Of a stretch of 64,000 bases of DNA, positions 55,764 to 64,000 are shown in pieces. Positions within the stretch are counted from its first letter, which is position 1. Every line of letters begins with the position of its first letter. Origin of the DNA: Methylomonas sp. 11b (GTDB lineage: Bacteria > Pseudomonadota > Gammaproteobacteria > Methylococcales > Methylomonadaceae). The notes under the pieces are model-generated. The model saw only the letters and a list, made by a program, of their open reading frames with translations. It was not told the origin of the DNA and ran no database searches. The stretch lies in the NCBI RefSeq assembly GCF_000515215.1, contig NZ_KI911557.1, positions 2,067,586-2,131,585 on the forward strand, in the 5' to 3' direction. A program made the translations under genes and the position numbers.

Positions 55764-56934
55764 CGAAACTTTTCACCCAGTCGCCTGGCCTGACTGCACC
55801 GGCAACTGCCGTTGAATCAAGAGTACCCGCCGCAGTCGTCGCACTAACGTCGGTTATCGTCAAAATACCCTGCGATTCCCCCAAACCGGCTCCCGCCACA
55901 CCGCCGGCGGACGCGGAATATATCATCAGCCTGTCGCCGATTTTGATTTTATCCTGAGCGCCGGCCGCAATCACAATCCGATTATTACCGGCCTGTATTA
56001 CCCGGGTGGTAAAAGGATAACAGCCAAATAATTTATGAATGTCTTCGCTGGCTTCCTGAATAATTTCGCTGATGGCGTGACCGGCCGATGTCGAGTTGAA
56101 GCGGTCGCTACCTACCGTATAGCCGCTTGGAAGCGATACATCACCAAGGATGGAATCGGTGTAACGATGTTGAAACAGCAAGGCACCGCTAAAACCATCG
56201 TAAACATATACATCAATCCCCACGCTGCGGCGAGCCACAAAATCCCTGACCATGGATTTTAAATCCGCCAGCGGTCCACTACCGCGCACATATTCGGTGG
56301 ACTCCACCCGAAAGTCGCGAATCACGCCGGACAATACAAACTGCGCATTCTGCTGCTTGGCGATATTCAGAATTACCGATTCGGCTGTACCCTCGGCAAA
56401 GCGAATCTCCGGCGCCAAATCGGGCCGGCTGTATAAAGAGGTGTTGGTCAGATTACGGCCGATAAAATCGCCGGTTTCCATCAACTGATTATTAATTTCC
56501 CTGGGGATGCCGCTGTATAAATCCTGGCTTTCGGTGCCGCTGATTTGATCGGCATTCATGACCGGAAAGCCGGTGGCGACGATTTTCTTCCGATACGGCG
56601 AACCGCAACGCTGTTTATCGGATAACACGGCCAGCACTTGCACATGGTAGAGATCGGCATCCTGCCACTCGTCGACCACCTTAATATCGCTGACCAGTAG
56701 TGCCGAATTATTGTTACGTTTTAATTGTAGGGAGGCGTTACTCACTGCATCGTCGATAGCCGCACGACGAGCTGCTTCGACACCTCCGCCGACGATAGCC
56801 GCACTACCTTGCACACTAACCTGCTGACCGGACGCGGCCACACCATTCTCATCACCGCGCCGCTTACTGTTGCCGCTGCTGCATGCAGCCAGCAAGGCGA
56901 TCAATACCACTGTTAGCAAGTTTCTATAAGGCAC
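55753..56934 (-). CDS. FlgT-like flagellar assembly lipoprotein
   Basis: The 393-residue protein has a lipoprotein signal ([11 protein letters not shown], cysteine near residue 18). It shows the three FlgT segments: an N-domain with [20 protein letters not shown], a middle domain with [14 protein letters not shown]...[12 protein letters not shown], and a C-domain rich in beta strands with [13 protein letters not shown]. FlgT forms the H-ring around the basal body of sheathed or polar sodium- and proton-driven flagella. The neighbouring FlgP-like gene supports this. No other flagellar gene is present, so the pair is detached from the main cluster. Confidence 0.8.
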   Translation of the reverse strand: MPYRNLLTVVLIALLAACSSGNSKRRGDENGVAASGQQVSVQGSAAIVGGGVEAARRAAIDDAVSNASLQLKRNNNSALLVSDIKVVDEWQDADLYHVQVLAVLSDKQRCGSPYRKKIVATGFPVMNADQISGTESQDLYSGIPREINNQLMETGDFIGRNLTNTSLYSRPDLAPEIRFAEGTAESVILNIAKQQNAQFVLSGVIRDFRVESTEYVRGSGPLADLKSMVRDFVARRSVGIDVYVYDGFSGALLFQHRYTDSILGDVSLPSGYTVGSDRFNSTSAGHAISEIIQEASEDIHKLFGCYPFTTRVIQAGNNRIVIAAGAQDKIKIGDRLMIYSASAGGVAGAGLGESQGILTITDVSATTAAGTLDSTAVAGAVRPGDWVKSFATP

Positions 56935-57610
56935 TATAAAATCCGTTGATCAACAAATACTGAAATATCGTCCGCAAACCGGTATTGGCGATCCATTCCA
57001 CATCGTAAAGACCGGCTTCCAGCAAGGTATCATCCACGACATTGGCCTTTTTGGAAAAGCCTGCCACATAATATTGATCGCTACAATCCCGAGCACCACA
57101 GGCCAGGTTGGCAGAGGTCACCGTCGCGGCTTTATAACCCAGCCGCGTAAACGCCAGCTTATTATCTTCCTGCAAACACTGACCGGCAAAAGCAGTATCG
57201 CCAGACATACATTGATAAAAACGCGGGCTAAGACGTAATTCAAGAGTCGTTTTTAAACTGTCTCTGACAGTCCGATAATCGGCGGCGCGCGCATCGCGTA
57301 AGTAACTATCCAGATAAACCCGGTAGACCTCGTCGCGCATCACCTGAGCACCGACGGTAGTTTGATTGCCCAATCTTTCTTGATACAACAAATCCGCCAA
57401 GCCGCGATAGGCTTCCAGTTTGGCGGCTTGTTGCGCCTGTAACCAGCGCTGATTAACCGCCAGCTTACCGCTGTCGTCAAAACGGCTATAACCAGTAGCG
57501 CGCAGCGTTTTTCCGGCGGATGGTACGTCAGCATGCTTATCGCCCACCGCAGCACAACCGTTTAAGGCTAACGCCATCAACACCCAGCAAATTGTTTTAA
57601 ACACTTTCAT
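56924..57610 (-). CDS. LPP20/FlgP-family lipoprotein
   Basis: The 228-residue protein has a lipobox (ALNGCAAVG), then a short mature domain with GYSRFDDSGKLAVNQRWLQAQQAAKLEAYRGLADLLY, the conserved LPP20/FlgP element. A domain with several cysteines follows (YQCMSGDTAFAGQC, CGARDC). FlgP forms an outer-membrane-associated basal-body disk or H-ring part. ATG 57610 follows AGGAGGAGGGGTC. It overlaps the FlgT-like gene by 11 bases. Confidence 0.75.
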   Translation of the reverse strand: MKVFKTICWVLMALALNGCAAVGDKHADVPSAGKTLRATGYSRFDDSGKLAVNQRWLQAQQAAKLEAYRGLADLLYQERLGNQTTVGAQVMRDEVYRVYLDSYLRDARAADYRTVRDSLKTTLELRLSPRFYQCMSGDTAFAGQCLQEDNKLAFTRLGYKAATVTSANLACGARDCSDQYYVAGFSKKANVVDDTLLEAGLYDVEWIANTGLRTIFQYLLINGFYSAL

Positions 57611-57723
57611 GACCCCTCCTCCTACTCGCCTAAGTCATCGACTACTTGGGCTTTTTCTTGAGGGCGGATGACAAATTCTGCCCTTGGTCCACTGGAAATT
57701 TCTTTCGGCAAGTCGCGGGAAAA

Positions 57724-58065
57724 CTAGCTATGTGTCTTGTCGCCTGCCACTGACCAGAGTTTTTCCAGCTGATACAGTTCGCGGGCCTGACCGGTCATCA
57801 CATGCACGATCACATCGCCCAAATCCAACAAAATCCAATCCGAACTTTGGTCGCCTTCCAACCCCAGCGGTTGCTGCCCCTGCTCCTTGACCTTTTCCAT
57901 CACATAATCGCACAGCGACTTGGCGTGCCGGGACGAGGTACCGGTGGCAATGACCATGTAATCGGTAATACTGGTTTTGCCGCGCACATCGATAGTCTTG
58001 ATGTTAAGGCCTTTACGGTCGTCGAGCTCGGTTTCGACCAGCTTTAGTAATGCTTCTGTTTGCAT
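57724..58065 (-). CDS. rsfS: Ribosomal silencing factor RsfS
   Basis: The 113-residue protein has the RsfS/Iojap fold with GLNIKTIDVRGKTSITDYMVIATGTSSRHAKSL and SSDWILLDLGDVIVHVM. It binds L14 of the 50S subunit and prevents subunit joining during starvation. It starts one base before nadD ends, giving the common proA-nadD-rsfS order. Confidence 0.95.
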   Translation of the reverse strand: MQTEALLKLVETELDDRKGLNIKTIDVRGKTSITDYMVIATGTSSRHAKSLCDYVMEKVKEQGQQPLGLEGDQSSDWILLDLGDVIVHVMTGQARELYQLEKLWSVAGDKTHS

Positions 58066-58707
58066 TCAATTTCCTGTGAGATGAATGGGGGGTTGATATA
58101 AACGATGCCGCCGAATCAATTCGATGACCCGGTCCGGCAGTAAAAATTGTGGATCGCGTCCGGCAGCCACCAGTTCGCGGATGGCGGTGGCTGAAATCGC
58201 CAGCGCAGTGACTTCTTGGAACGTTAAAAGCCCGGCTGTCTGCCGACTAAACTGCGTCCGGTCCTCGGCGATTCGCTCCTGTAAAAACGCCGACAGCTCC
58301 AGTCCTGCATAGCCAGGTCGGGTCATGACCACGATGTGCGCATAATCGAATAAGCGCTGCCATTGGTGCCAGCGCTCCAAACCGGCAAAGGCATCGGCAC
58401 CGATAAACAGCAACAGCGGTGTATTGCCTATTTCGTTACGCAAGGAATGCAGCGTATCCACCATATACGAGGGCCCCTCCCTATCCAACTCGCGTCTATC
58501 CACGCTAAGGCCGTGAGTATCGGCGACAGCGGCTTCCAGCATTTGCAAACGCAAGTGCGCCGGCACGTCGGGTTCTTGGCGATGCGCAGGCACGCGGCAG
58601 GGAATCAGACGCAGCTGCTCCAACTCGAACAGCTCTTTCACTTCCAGCGCGGTGCGCAAATGGCCGTAGTGGACCGGATTAAACGTGCCGCCGTATACCC
58701 CAATCAT
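58066..58707 (-). CDS. nadD: Nicotinate-mononucleotide adenylyltransferase
   Basis: The 213-residue protein has the nucleotidyltransferase signature GGTFNPVHYGHLR (HxGH motif), LFIGADAFAGLERWHQW, VMTRPGY and AISATAIREL near the C-terminus. It adenylates nicotinate mononucleotide in NAD synthesis. Its ATG overlaps the proA stop codon by one base. Confidence 0.95.
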   Translation of the reverse strand: MIGVYGGTFNPVHYGHLRTALEVKELFELEQLRLIPCRVPAHRQEPDVPAHLRLQMLEAAVADTHGLSVDRRELDREGPSYMVDTLHSLRNEIGNTPLLLFIGADAFAGLERWHQWQRLFDYAHIVVMTRPGYAGLELSAFLQERIAEDRTQFSRQTAGLLTFQEVTALAISATAIRELVAAGRDPQFLLPDRVIELIRRHRLYQPPIHLTGN

Positions 58708-59963
58708 TATTGGCGGATATGGCCGTCGCCCAACACGATGAATTTCAATGAGGTTAAACCATGTAACCCAACCGGACCGCGAGCGTGCAATTTGTCGGTG
58801 CTAATGCCAATCTCCGCCCCCAAACCGTACTCAAAGCCGTCGGCAAACCGAGTGGAGGCGTTGACCATCACCGAACTAGAATCCACTTCCCGCAAAAAGC
58901 GCCGCGCTAAGGTGTAATCCTCGGTGACAATGGCCTCAGTATGCGCCGAGCTGTAGGTGTTGATATGCGCAATCGCCTCGTCGATGTCCGCAACAATCTT
59001 GATAGACAAAATCGGCGCCAAATATTCGGTATGCCAATCTTCCTCGGTGGCGCGCACGGCAGTTTTGATCAAGGAACAGGTTTTCAAACAACCGCGGAGT
59101 TCCACGTTTTTTTCTGTGTATTGTTCAGCCAAAATCGGCAACACCGTGGCGGCAATGCTTTCCGCCACCAGCAAGGTTTCCATCGCATTACAGACGCCGT
59201 AACGATGGGTTTTCGCGTTCATGGCAATCGCCACCGCTTTATCCAAGTCGGCTTTGCCATCAATATAGACATGGCAAATGCCGTCCAGATGCTTGATGAC
59301 CGGGATGGTCGCTTCGCCACTGATACGTTCGATTAGACTTTTGCCGCCGCGCGGCACGATCACATCAACATAATCCTTCATCGTGATCAATTCACCGACT
59401 GCGGCCCTATCGGTGGTTTCCACCACTTGCACAGCCTGCTGCGGCAAGCCGGCAGCGGCCAAACCGCTGGCGATGCACACCGCAATCGCCCGATTGGAAT
59501 GAATCGACTCGGAACCACCACGCAAAATACAGGCATTGCCAGACTTCAAGCACAAAGCTGCCGCATCGACGGTGACGTTGGGCCGGGATTCGTAAATGAT
59601 GCCGATCACTCCCAAAGGCACCCGCATTTGTCCGACCTGAATACCGCTGGGCTGGTAGTTAAGGTTGGTAATTTCCCCGACTGGATCGGGCAGCGCGGCA
59701 ACCTGTTTCAGACCTTCTATCATCGCCTGGATGCGGGCCGGCGTCAGTTCCAGACGGTCCAACGACGCCGGATCCATACCATTCTGTTTACCGGCTTCCA
59801 AGTCTTTGCGATTTTCGCTGGCAATTTCGGCACTGCCTACGGCAATAGCCTCGGCGATTTTCAACAAAGCATTATTTTTCCGCCCGCTTTCGGCCTTGCT
59901 GATCTCGCGGCCAGCCGCTCTGGCCTGTTGCCCCAATTGCTGCATGTACTGTTTAACGTCCAC
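58707..59963 (-). CDS. proA: Glutamate-5-semialdehyde dehydrogenase
   Basis: The 418-residue protein has the ProA aldehyde-dehydrogenase fold with [25 protein letters not shown] here read as the conserved N-terminal block, [30 protein letters not shown] with the catalytic cysteine, and [26 protein letters not shown]. It reduces gamma-glutamyl phosphate in proline synthesis. proB is not adjacent. Confidence 0.95.
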   Translation of the reverse strand: MDVKQYMQQLGQQARAAGREISKAESGRKNNALLKIAEAIAVGSAEIASENRKDLEAGKQNGMDPASLDRLELTPARIQAMIEGLKQVAALPDPVGEITNLNYQPSGIQVGQMRVPLGVIGIIYESRPNVTVDAAALCLKSGNACILRGGSESIHSNRAIAVCIASGLAAAGLPQQAVQVVETTDRAAVGELITMKDYVDVIVPRGGKSLIERISGEATIPVIKHLDGICHVYIDGKADLDKAVAIAMNAKTHRYGVCNAMETLLVAESIAATVLPILAEQYTEKNVELRGCLKTCSLIKTAVRATEEDWHTEYLAPILSIKIVADIDEAIAHINTYSSAHTEAIVTEDYTLARRFLREVDSSSVMVNASTRFADGFEYGLGAEIGISTDKLHARGPVGLHGLTSLKFIVLGDGHIRQ

Positions 59964-60186
59964 AATTATCGACCCGATGATTTGGAAAAGCCGGCATTAT
60001 AGCAAGCCGGGCTCAGTTGCAGCGAAAACGGCAATAGCCGCTACGATTCCGGGCAACGTCAGTCACAACCAGCCTCGTTACAGACGCCGATTCATCTTGA
60101 TTAATCTAGCAATTGCCAAGTACGAATCGACCTCGTAGACTGCATTACAACGGTTGCGACACTCTCCATTCCACAGGGACACTGAT

Positions 60187-61299
60187 ATGAGTCAGCTTTT
60201 TTCTCCATATTCCATCGGCTCGGTTACGCTGCCCAACCGTATCGTCATTGCGCCGATGTGTCAGTATTCGGCGGTCAACGGCGAAGCCAACGATTGGCAT
60301 TTAATACATCTAGGCAATTTGGCGATGTCTGGCGCTGGCTTGTTGATTATTGAAGCCACCGCCGTAGAACCGGAAGGCCGCATCTCACCGGCCGATCTCG
60401 GCCTCTGGTCGGACGCGACCGAAGCTGCACTGGCCCGCGTTTTAAGCGCGGTGCGAAAATATTCGAACATACCCATTGCGATTCAACTGGCGCACGCCGG
60501 TCGCAAGGCTTCCACCGCCGCGCCTTGGGACGGCGGCGGTCTGGTCAATACCGAACAGGGCGGCTGGCAGACGGTTGCCCCATCGGCGTTGGGCTTTATG
60601 CCGGACGACTCGAAGCCGACCGCGCTTGATGCGACCGGTTTGCAACGCATCCTGCAGGCATTTGCGTCGGCTGCAAAGCGCGCGCATAAACTGGGCCTCG
60701 ACGCCATCGAGATTCATGCCGCTCACGGCTATTTGCTGCACGAATTTCTCTCGCCCTTGTCGAATCAGCGCCACGACGAATACGGCGGCTCGCTGGAAAA
60801 CCGCATGCGTTTTCCACTGGCGGTGTTCGAGGCGATGCGGGACGCAGTGCCAACCCAAATGCCCATCGGCGTGCGGATCTCCGCGACCGACTGGGTGGAC
60901 GGCGGCTGGGACTTAGCGCAAAGCGTGATCTTTGCTAACGCCTTACAAACGCGCGGCTGCGCATTTATCCATGTCTCCAGCGGCGGCCTGTCGCCACTGC
61001 AAAAAATCCCGGTCGGCCCCAATTATCAAGTACCGCTGGCGGCAAGCATCCGCGCTGAAACCGGCCTGCCTACCATCGCCGTTGGTCTGATCACCGAAGC
61101 TGAAGAAGCCGAAGCCATCGTCGCCGACGGCCGGGCCGATATGGTGGGTTTGGCACGCGGTATTCTGTACGATCCACGCTGGCCTTGGCATGCCGCCGCC
61201 AAGCTGGGCGGGCAAGTGAACGCGCCGCCGCAATACTGGCGGTGCCAACCGCGCGAGCAAAAGGCTTTATTTGGCGATATTCAATTTCGGCAGCGCTGA
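60187..61299 (+). CDS. NADH:flavin oxidoreductase, old-yellow-enzyme (YqjM) family
   Basis: Start ATG 60187 is chosen at MSQLFSPYSIGSVTLPNRI with AGGGA before it. The 370-residue TIM-barrel flavoprotein has VIAPMCQYSAVNGEANDWHLIHLG with the YqjM-type cysteine and histidine, IQLAHAGRKAS, and IEIHAAHGYLLHEFLSPLSNQR with the substrate-binding His pair. C-terminal FMN phosphate binding is in DMVGLARGILYDP. It reduces activated alkenes; the physiological substrate is unknown. Confidence 0.92.
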   Translation: MSQLFSPYSIGSVTLPNRIVIAPMCQYSAVNGEANDWHLIHLGNLAMSGAGLLIIEATAVEPEGRISPADLGLWSDATEAALARVLSAVRKYSNIPIAIQLAHAGRKASTAAPWDGGGLVNTEQGGWQTVAPSALGFMPDDSKPTALDATGLQRILQAFASAAKRAHKLGLDAIEIHAAHGYLLHEFLSPLSNQRHDEYGGSLENRMRFPLAVFEAMRDAVPTQMPIGVRISATDWVDGGWDLAQSVIFANALQTRGCAFIHVSSGGLSPLQKIPVGPNYQVPLAASIRAETGLPTIAVGLITEAEEAEAIVADGRADMVGLARGILYDPRWPWHAAAKLGGQVNAPPQYWRCQPREQKALFGDIQFRQR

Positions 61300-61495
61300 G
61301 CGAAATCACAGACTATTTGGCCGGGATCAATCAACCCGTTATAGTCATCACACCTCAAACTTCGCTTTTTCGATTCCCTCACCCCTGCCCCATCCATAAG
61401 TGCGAGGGAGCAGATGTGCCGAAACTTGAAGTGGGGAAACTATAGTAAATTCGACCATACAGCTGGAGCCGGCTGTATTTCAAAACTGGACATTC

Positions 61496-62713
61496 ATGCG
61501 TTTTTTAGGCACTTCAAATCCCGCGTTTCTAAAACTCTTAATTTTTCGCGTGCTCATCGTGCTGGCCTATCAAATCGTGGCGATTGTGGTGGGTTGGCAT
61601 ATCTACGAACTGACGCACGATCCACTGGCACTAGGCCTGATCGGTCTGGCCGAAGTGATCCCGTATTTTTGCAGCGCACTGTTCGCCGGTTACGCCGTCG
61701 ATCATTACTCACGGCGCTGGTTTGCGATTTCGGCGTGTATGCTGTTATGTCTGAATGCCCTGACCTTGACCGCCATCGCGGCGCAATGGATCCCCGACAA
61801 CCCGTTAGCATTGATGTATGGCTCCATAGCCGTCACCGGCGTGGCGCGCGCCTTTATCGGCCCATCTTACAGCGCACTGTTCGCCCTGGTTTTGCAACGC
61901 GAACACTATGCGCGGGCAGCTGGGCTGGGGAGCTCGGTGTTTCAATTTGCTCTGGTAGCCGGCCCGGCACTGGGTGGCGTTCTGGTCGGCTGGGCCGGCA
62001 AGACGGTAGCTTATGGTATATCCGGAGGTTTATGCGTGCTGGCGGCGCTGGCTTTGCTGTCGTTGCGCATCAAGGAACCGCCGGCCGCGCAAAGTGCGCC
62101 GATTTTTACCAGTATCGCCGAAGGCCTGCGCTTTGTATTCAATAACCAGATCATCCTTGGCGCGCAGTCGCTGGATATGTTTGCCGTGTTGTTTGGCGGC
62201 GCGGTCGCCATGCTGCCGGCCTTCATTCACGACATATTTCATTATGGCCCGGAAGGTCTGGGGATTTTACGCGCCGCACCCGCCGTCGGCGCAGTCATGA
62301 CCGGCTTATTCTTGGCCAGGTATCCGCTTAATAAGCACGCCGGACGTTGGTTATTGGTTGCGGTCGCGGGCTTTGGCCTGTGCATGATCGGCTTTGCGCT
62401 TTCAACAAATTTTTGGGTGGCTGGCCTGGCCTTACTGTTATCCGGCGTCTGCGACGGGGTATCGGTGGTGATGCGTACTACCATCATGCAATTGGCCACC
62501 CCGGATACCATGCGTGGCAGAGTAGCGGCGATCAACGGCATATTCATAGGCTCGTCTAACGAACTGGGCGCATTCGAATCAGGGGTTGCCGCGCGGCTGC
62601 TGGGCTTGGTGCCGTCAGTAGTTTTTGGCGGCGGCATGACCCTGTTGGTAGTGGCGATTACGGCTAAATGGGCGCCTAAACTACGCAGGCTGGAGCTTGA
62701 TCAGCTCCAGTAA
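61496..62713 (+). CDS. MFS transporter, EntS-like
   Basis: The 405-residue membrane protein has 12 predicted helices and MFS_3/EntS-like features: FRVLIVLAYQIVAIVVGWHIYELTHDPLALGLIGLAEVIP here summarised as the first two helices, and YAVDHYSRRWFA between helices 2 and 3. The cytoplasmic loop TPDTMRGRVAAINGIFIGSSNELGAFESG is typical of the enterobactin-exporter branch. No siderophore genes are nearby, so the exported compound is unknown. Confidence 0.88.
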   Translation: MRFLGTSNPAFLKLLIFRVLIVLAYQIVAIVVGWHIYELTHDPLALGLIGLAEVIPYFCSALFAGYAVDHYSRRWFAISACMLLCLNALTLTAIAAQWIPDNPLALMYGSIAVTGVARAFIGPSYSALFALVLQREHYARAAGLGSSVFQFALVAGPALGGVLVGWAGKTVAYGISGGLCVLAALALLSLRIKEPPAAQSAPIFTSIAEGLRFVFNNQIILGAQSLDMFAVLFGGAVAMLPAFIHDIFHYGPEGLGILRAAPAVGAVMTGLFLARYPLNKHAGRWLLVAVAGFGLCMIGFALSTNFWVAGLALLLSGVCDGVSVVMRTTIMQLATPDTMRGRVAAINGIFIGSSNELGAFESGVAARLLGLVPSVVFGGGMTLLVVAITAKWAPKLRRLELDQLQ

Positions 62714-62743
62714 GCTTGGTTCCACAAACTAAAAACAGCTGCT

Positions 62744-62887
62744 TTATTCGGACTTTTTTCCGCGCATCAATAAAAAACCTGCGCCAATCGTGGCTACTAC
62801 CAAAACCAACATTAAGATCGGATGCTGATAAAACATGTCAAAAAACGCGCCGGTACTTTGCGACGTACCTCTGTAATACGGTCCCAT
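62744..62887 (-). CDS. Small single-pass membrane protein, 47 aa
   Basis: ATG 62887 is preceded by TTTAGGAGGAATC, an almost perfect Shine-Dalgarno sequence. The 47 residues start MGPYYRGTSQSTGAFFDMFY, contain one hydrophobic helix (about 25-41, LMLVLVVATIGAGFLLM) and end RGKKSE, giving a cytoplasmic basic tail. It is convergent with the EntS-like gene and 31 bases from its stop. No family is recognised. Confidence 0.65.
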   Translation of the reverse strand: MGPYYRGTSQSTGAFFDMFYQHPILMLVLVVATIGAGFLLMRGKKSE

Positions 62888-63418
62888 GATTCCTCCTAAA
62901 GTATCAATCAATAGCCAGCCTCTAGCTCAAAGCTTGGTTAAGGGTAGAAAATTTACCTTAGAATTTCGCTTTGTCGAGTTTTGTCTACATTGCCAAAACC
63001 GCCACTCTTTCCGCTCAGCATCTAACCAAGCGTTCAAGTTGACTGCGCTCAAGCTTACGAAACGCCTGTGCGATTAACATTATTCTTCTGCTTACTTGGA
63101 ACAAGCTTATTAGGATTTCTCGATTAAAAAAGCCGTAAGCACTAAGCCTACTTTGCCTCAATTATTATTGGGCGGTAAAAAGTTTACTGTCTTTGCGGTC
63201 AATCTAGCCCTTGAATAATCAAGCGTCCTGTTTGTGGCGCTTTCTCATATAGGCACCGTCAACTTCACAAGTACGTATCTTTGCTGTTGGAAATGGTCAA
63301 GGGCCGCTTTAGCGTCTGAATCAGCCGACTAACATTCCCTGTTACTGCGGTTAGCAGCGCGCCGAATTGGCTCATTGGTTGTGCTCATGGACAAGTCGCC
63401 AGCCCAGCTATCCATTCA
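62888..63418. other. Gene-poor stretch with a partial attC-like sequence
   Basis: About 530 bases carry no supportable gene. Around 63020-63040 the sequence ATCTAAC-CAAGCGTTCAAG resembles the first arm of an integron attC site (RYYYAAC box plus AGCGTTCAAG), but no matching GTTRRRY arm was found within 60 bases. Confidence 0.3.
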
Positions 63419-64000
63419 TCAATGATCCAAGCACGACACCTGCATAGGCTCTTTCATCGTGAAGGCCACCAGCATCGACACGGCCGCGCACGCGCTGACG
63501 TAGTAGGCAAACCATTCCGCGTGACCCAGACTTTTCAGCCAAAGAGCCAGATACTCGGCGGTGCCGCCGAATATTGCCACGGTCAGCGCATAGGGAAAGC
63601 CCACCCCCAAGGCCCGAATATGCACCGGAAACATTTCGGCTTTAACGATGGCATTCACCGATGAGTAACCGGAGACAATCAGCAATGCGCAGACATACCA
63701 TCCCAACGCGGATTCCATCGTTTGCGCGTGCCCCAATAGATCAAGCAATGGTGCAGTAAACAGGGTAGCGCCGACACCGAAGGCGATCAACATCGTGCGG
63801 CGGCCGACATAGTCAGAGATCAGGCCGAACAACGGTTGAATCAACATGAAGACGATCAAGGCCAGCGTGCAGATTGTGGTGGCATCGTCCTTACTAAAGC
63901 CGGTGGTGTTGACCAGGTACTTTTGCATGTAGACGGTGAAGGTGTAGTACGACAAGGTCCCGCCGGCGGTCAAAGCCACCACGGTCATTACCGGTTTGGG
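63419..64000 (-). CDS. MFS alpha-ketoglutarate permease-like, C-terminal part (partial)
   Basis: The frame runs off the window end without a start; at least 193 residues are visible. The last six membrane helices of an MHS-family symporter are recognisable: TLSYYTFTVYMQKYLVNT, IQPLFGLISDYVGRRTMLI, VKAEMFPVHIRALGVGFPYAL and FGGTAEYLALWLKSLG, very close to KgtP. It would import 2-oxoglutarate or a related dicarboxylate with protons. Confidence 0.9.
   Translation of the reverse strand, partial: PKPVMTVVALTAGGTLSYYTFTVYMQKYLVNTTGFSKDDATTICTLALIVFMLIQPLFGLISDYVGRRTMLIAFGVGATLFTAPLLDLLGHAQTMESALGWYVCALLIVSGYSSVNAIVKAEMFPVHIRALGVGFPYALTVAIFGGTAEYLALWLKSLGHAEWFAYYVSACAAVSMLVAFTMKEPMQVSCLDH

Noticed and set aside
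61414..62145. 243-codon plus-strand frame overlapping the MFS gene
   Set aside because: Out of phase with the clear EntS-like protein and rich in Arg/Gly as expected from a shadow frame.
62886..63077. 63-codon plus-strand frame
   Set aside because: Begins on the antisense of the small-protein start region, lacks a ribosome-binding site, and overlaps the attC-like stretch; too weak to call.

Overview
The window looks like a chromosomal segment of a gammaproteobacterial methanotroph, most likely Methylomonas or a close relative. This is inferred from gene content and order: a soluble NAD-linked formate dehydrogenase operon (fdsGBA, fdhD, fdsD), nitrogenase-associated genes, a PEP-CTERM protein, and the pyrG-kdsA-eno-ftsB-ispD-ispF-truD block. 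No rRNA, tRNA, CRISPR array, transposase or prophage was seen. Most of the window is ordinary housekeeping DNA; the accessory interest lies in about 39-56 kb.

Layout. 1-1.5 kb: end of leuA, a family-4 uracil-DNA glycosylase and rimI. 1.5-3.1 kb: gene-poor DNA with a few short genes. 3.1-14.4 kb: alkaline phosphatase, lnt, a conserved protein of unknown function, a 5'-nucleotidase, an acidic SPOR protein, a methyltransferase, DUF1244, yciB-yciI-bolA-PpiC, and a Fur-type site in front of bfd. 14.6-20.6 kb: the complete formate dehydrogenase operon. 20.7-26.3 kb: a type I secretion operon (LapB-like ATPase, HlyD adaptor, LuxR regulator, TolC) without its substrate gene. 26.3-33.3 kb: truD, ispF, ispD, ftsB, eno, kdsA, pyrG, with two short extragenic repeats. 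33.4-39.1 kb: a diguanylate cyclase, two tiny paralogous membrane proteins, tilS, accA, rarA.

39.1-47.6 kb is the most interesting part. A three-gene minus-strand operon (191-aa unknown protein, rhodanese, NafY/NifX-like protein) is preceded by an exact-spacing sigma-54 -24/-12 promoter and a NifA-type TGT-N10-ACA element, so it should be switched on with nitrogenase. Next to it lies a molybdenum locus: modE, and divergently an outer-membrane porin, modA, a tandem-TOBE molbindin and a ModC-like ATPase, with a 24-bp ModE operator between the two arms. The permease gene modB is absent, and the ModC-like protein has lost the H-loop histidine and D-loop aspartate. Formate dehydrogenase and, if present, nitrogenase would create the molybdenum demand.

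47.6-64 kb: a HAD hydrolase, two tandem subtilisin-like proteases with Ig-like tails, a PEP-CTERM protein, a membrane protein with three DSxLxRHY repeats, glutathione peroxidase, a FlgT/FlgP-like pair, rsfS-nadD-proA, an old-yellow-enzyme homologue, an EntS-like exporter, a 47-aa membrane protein, and the C-terminal part of a KgtP-like permease running off the end. Several small genes (42, 53, 47, 65 and 64 aa) were found by reading for strong ribosome-binding sites and terminators.
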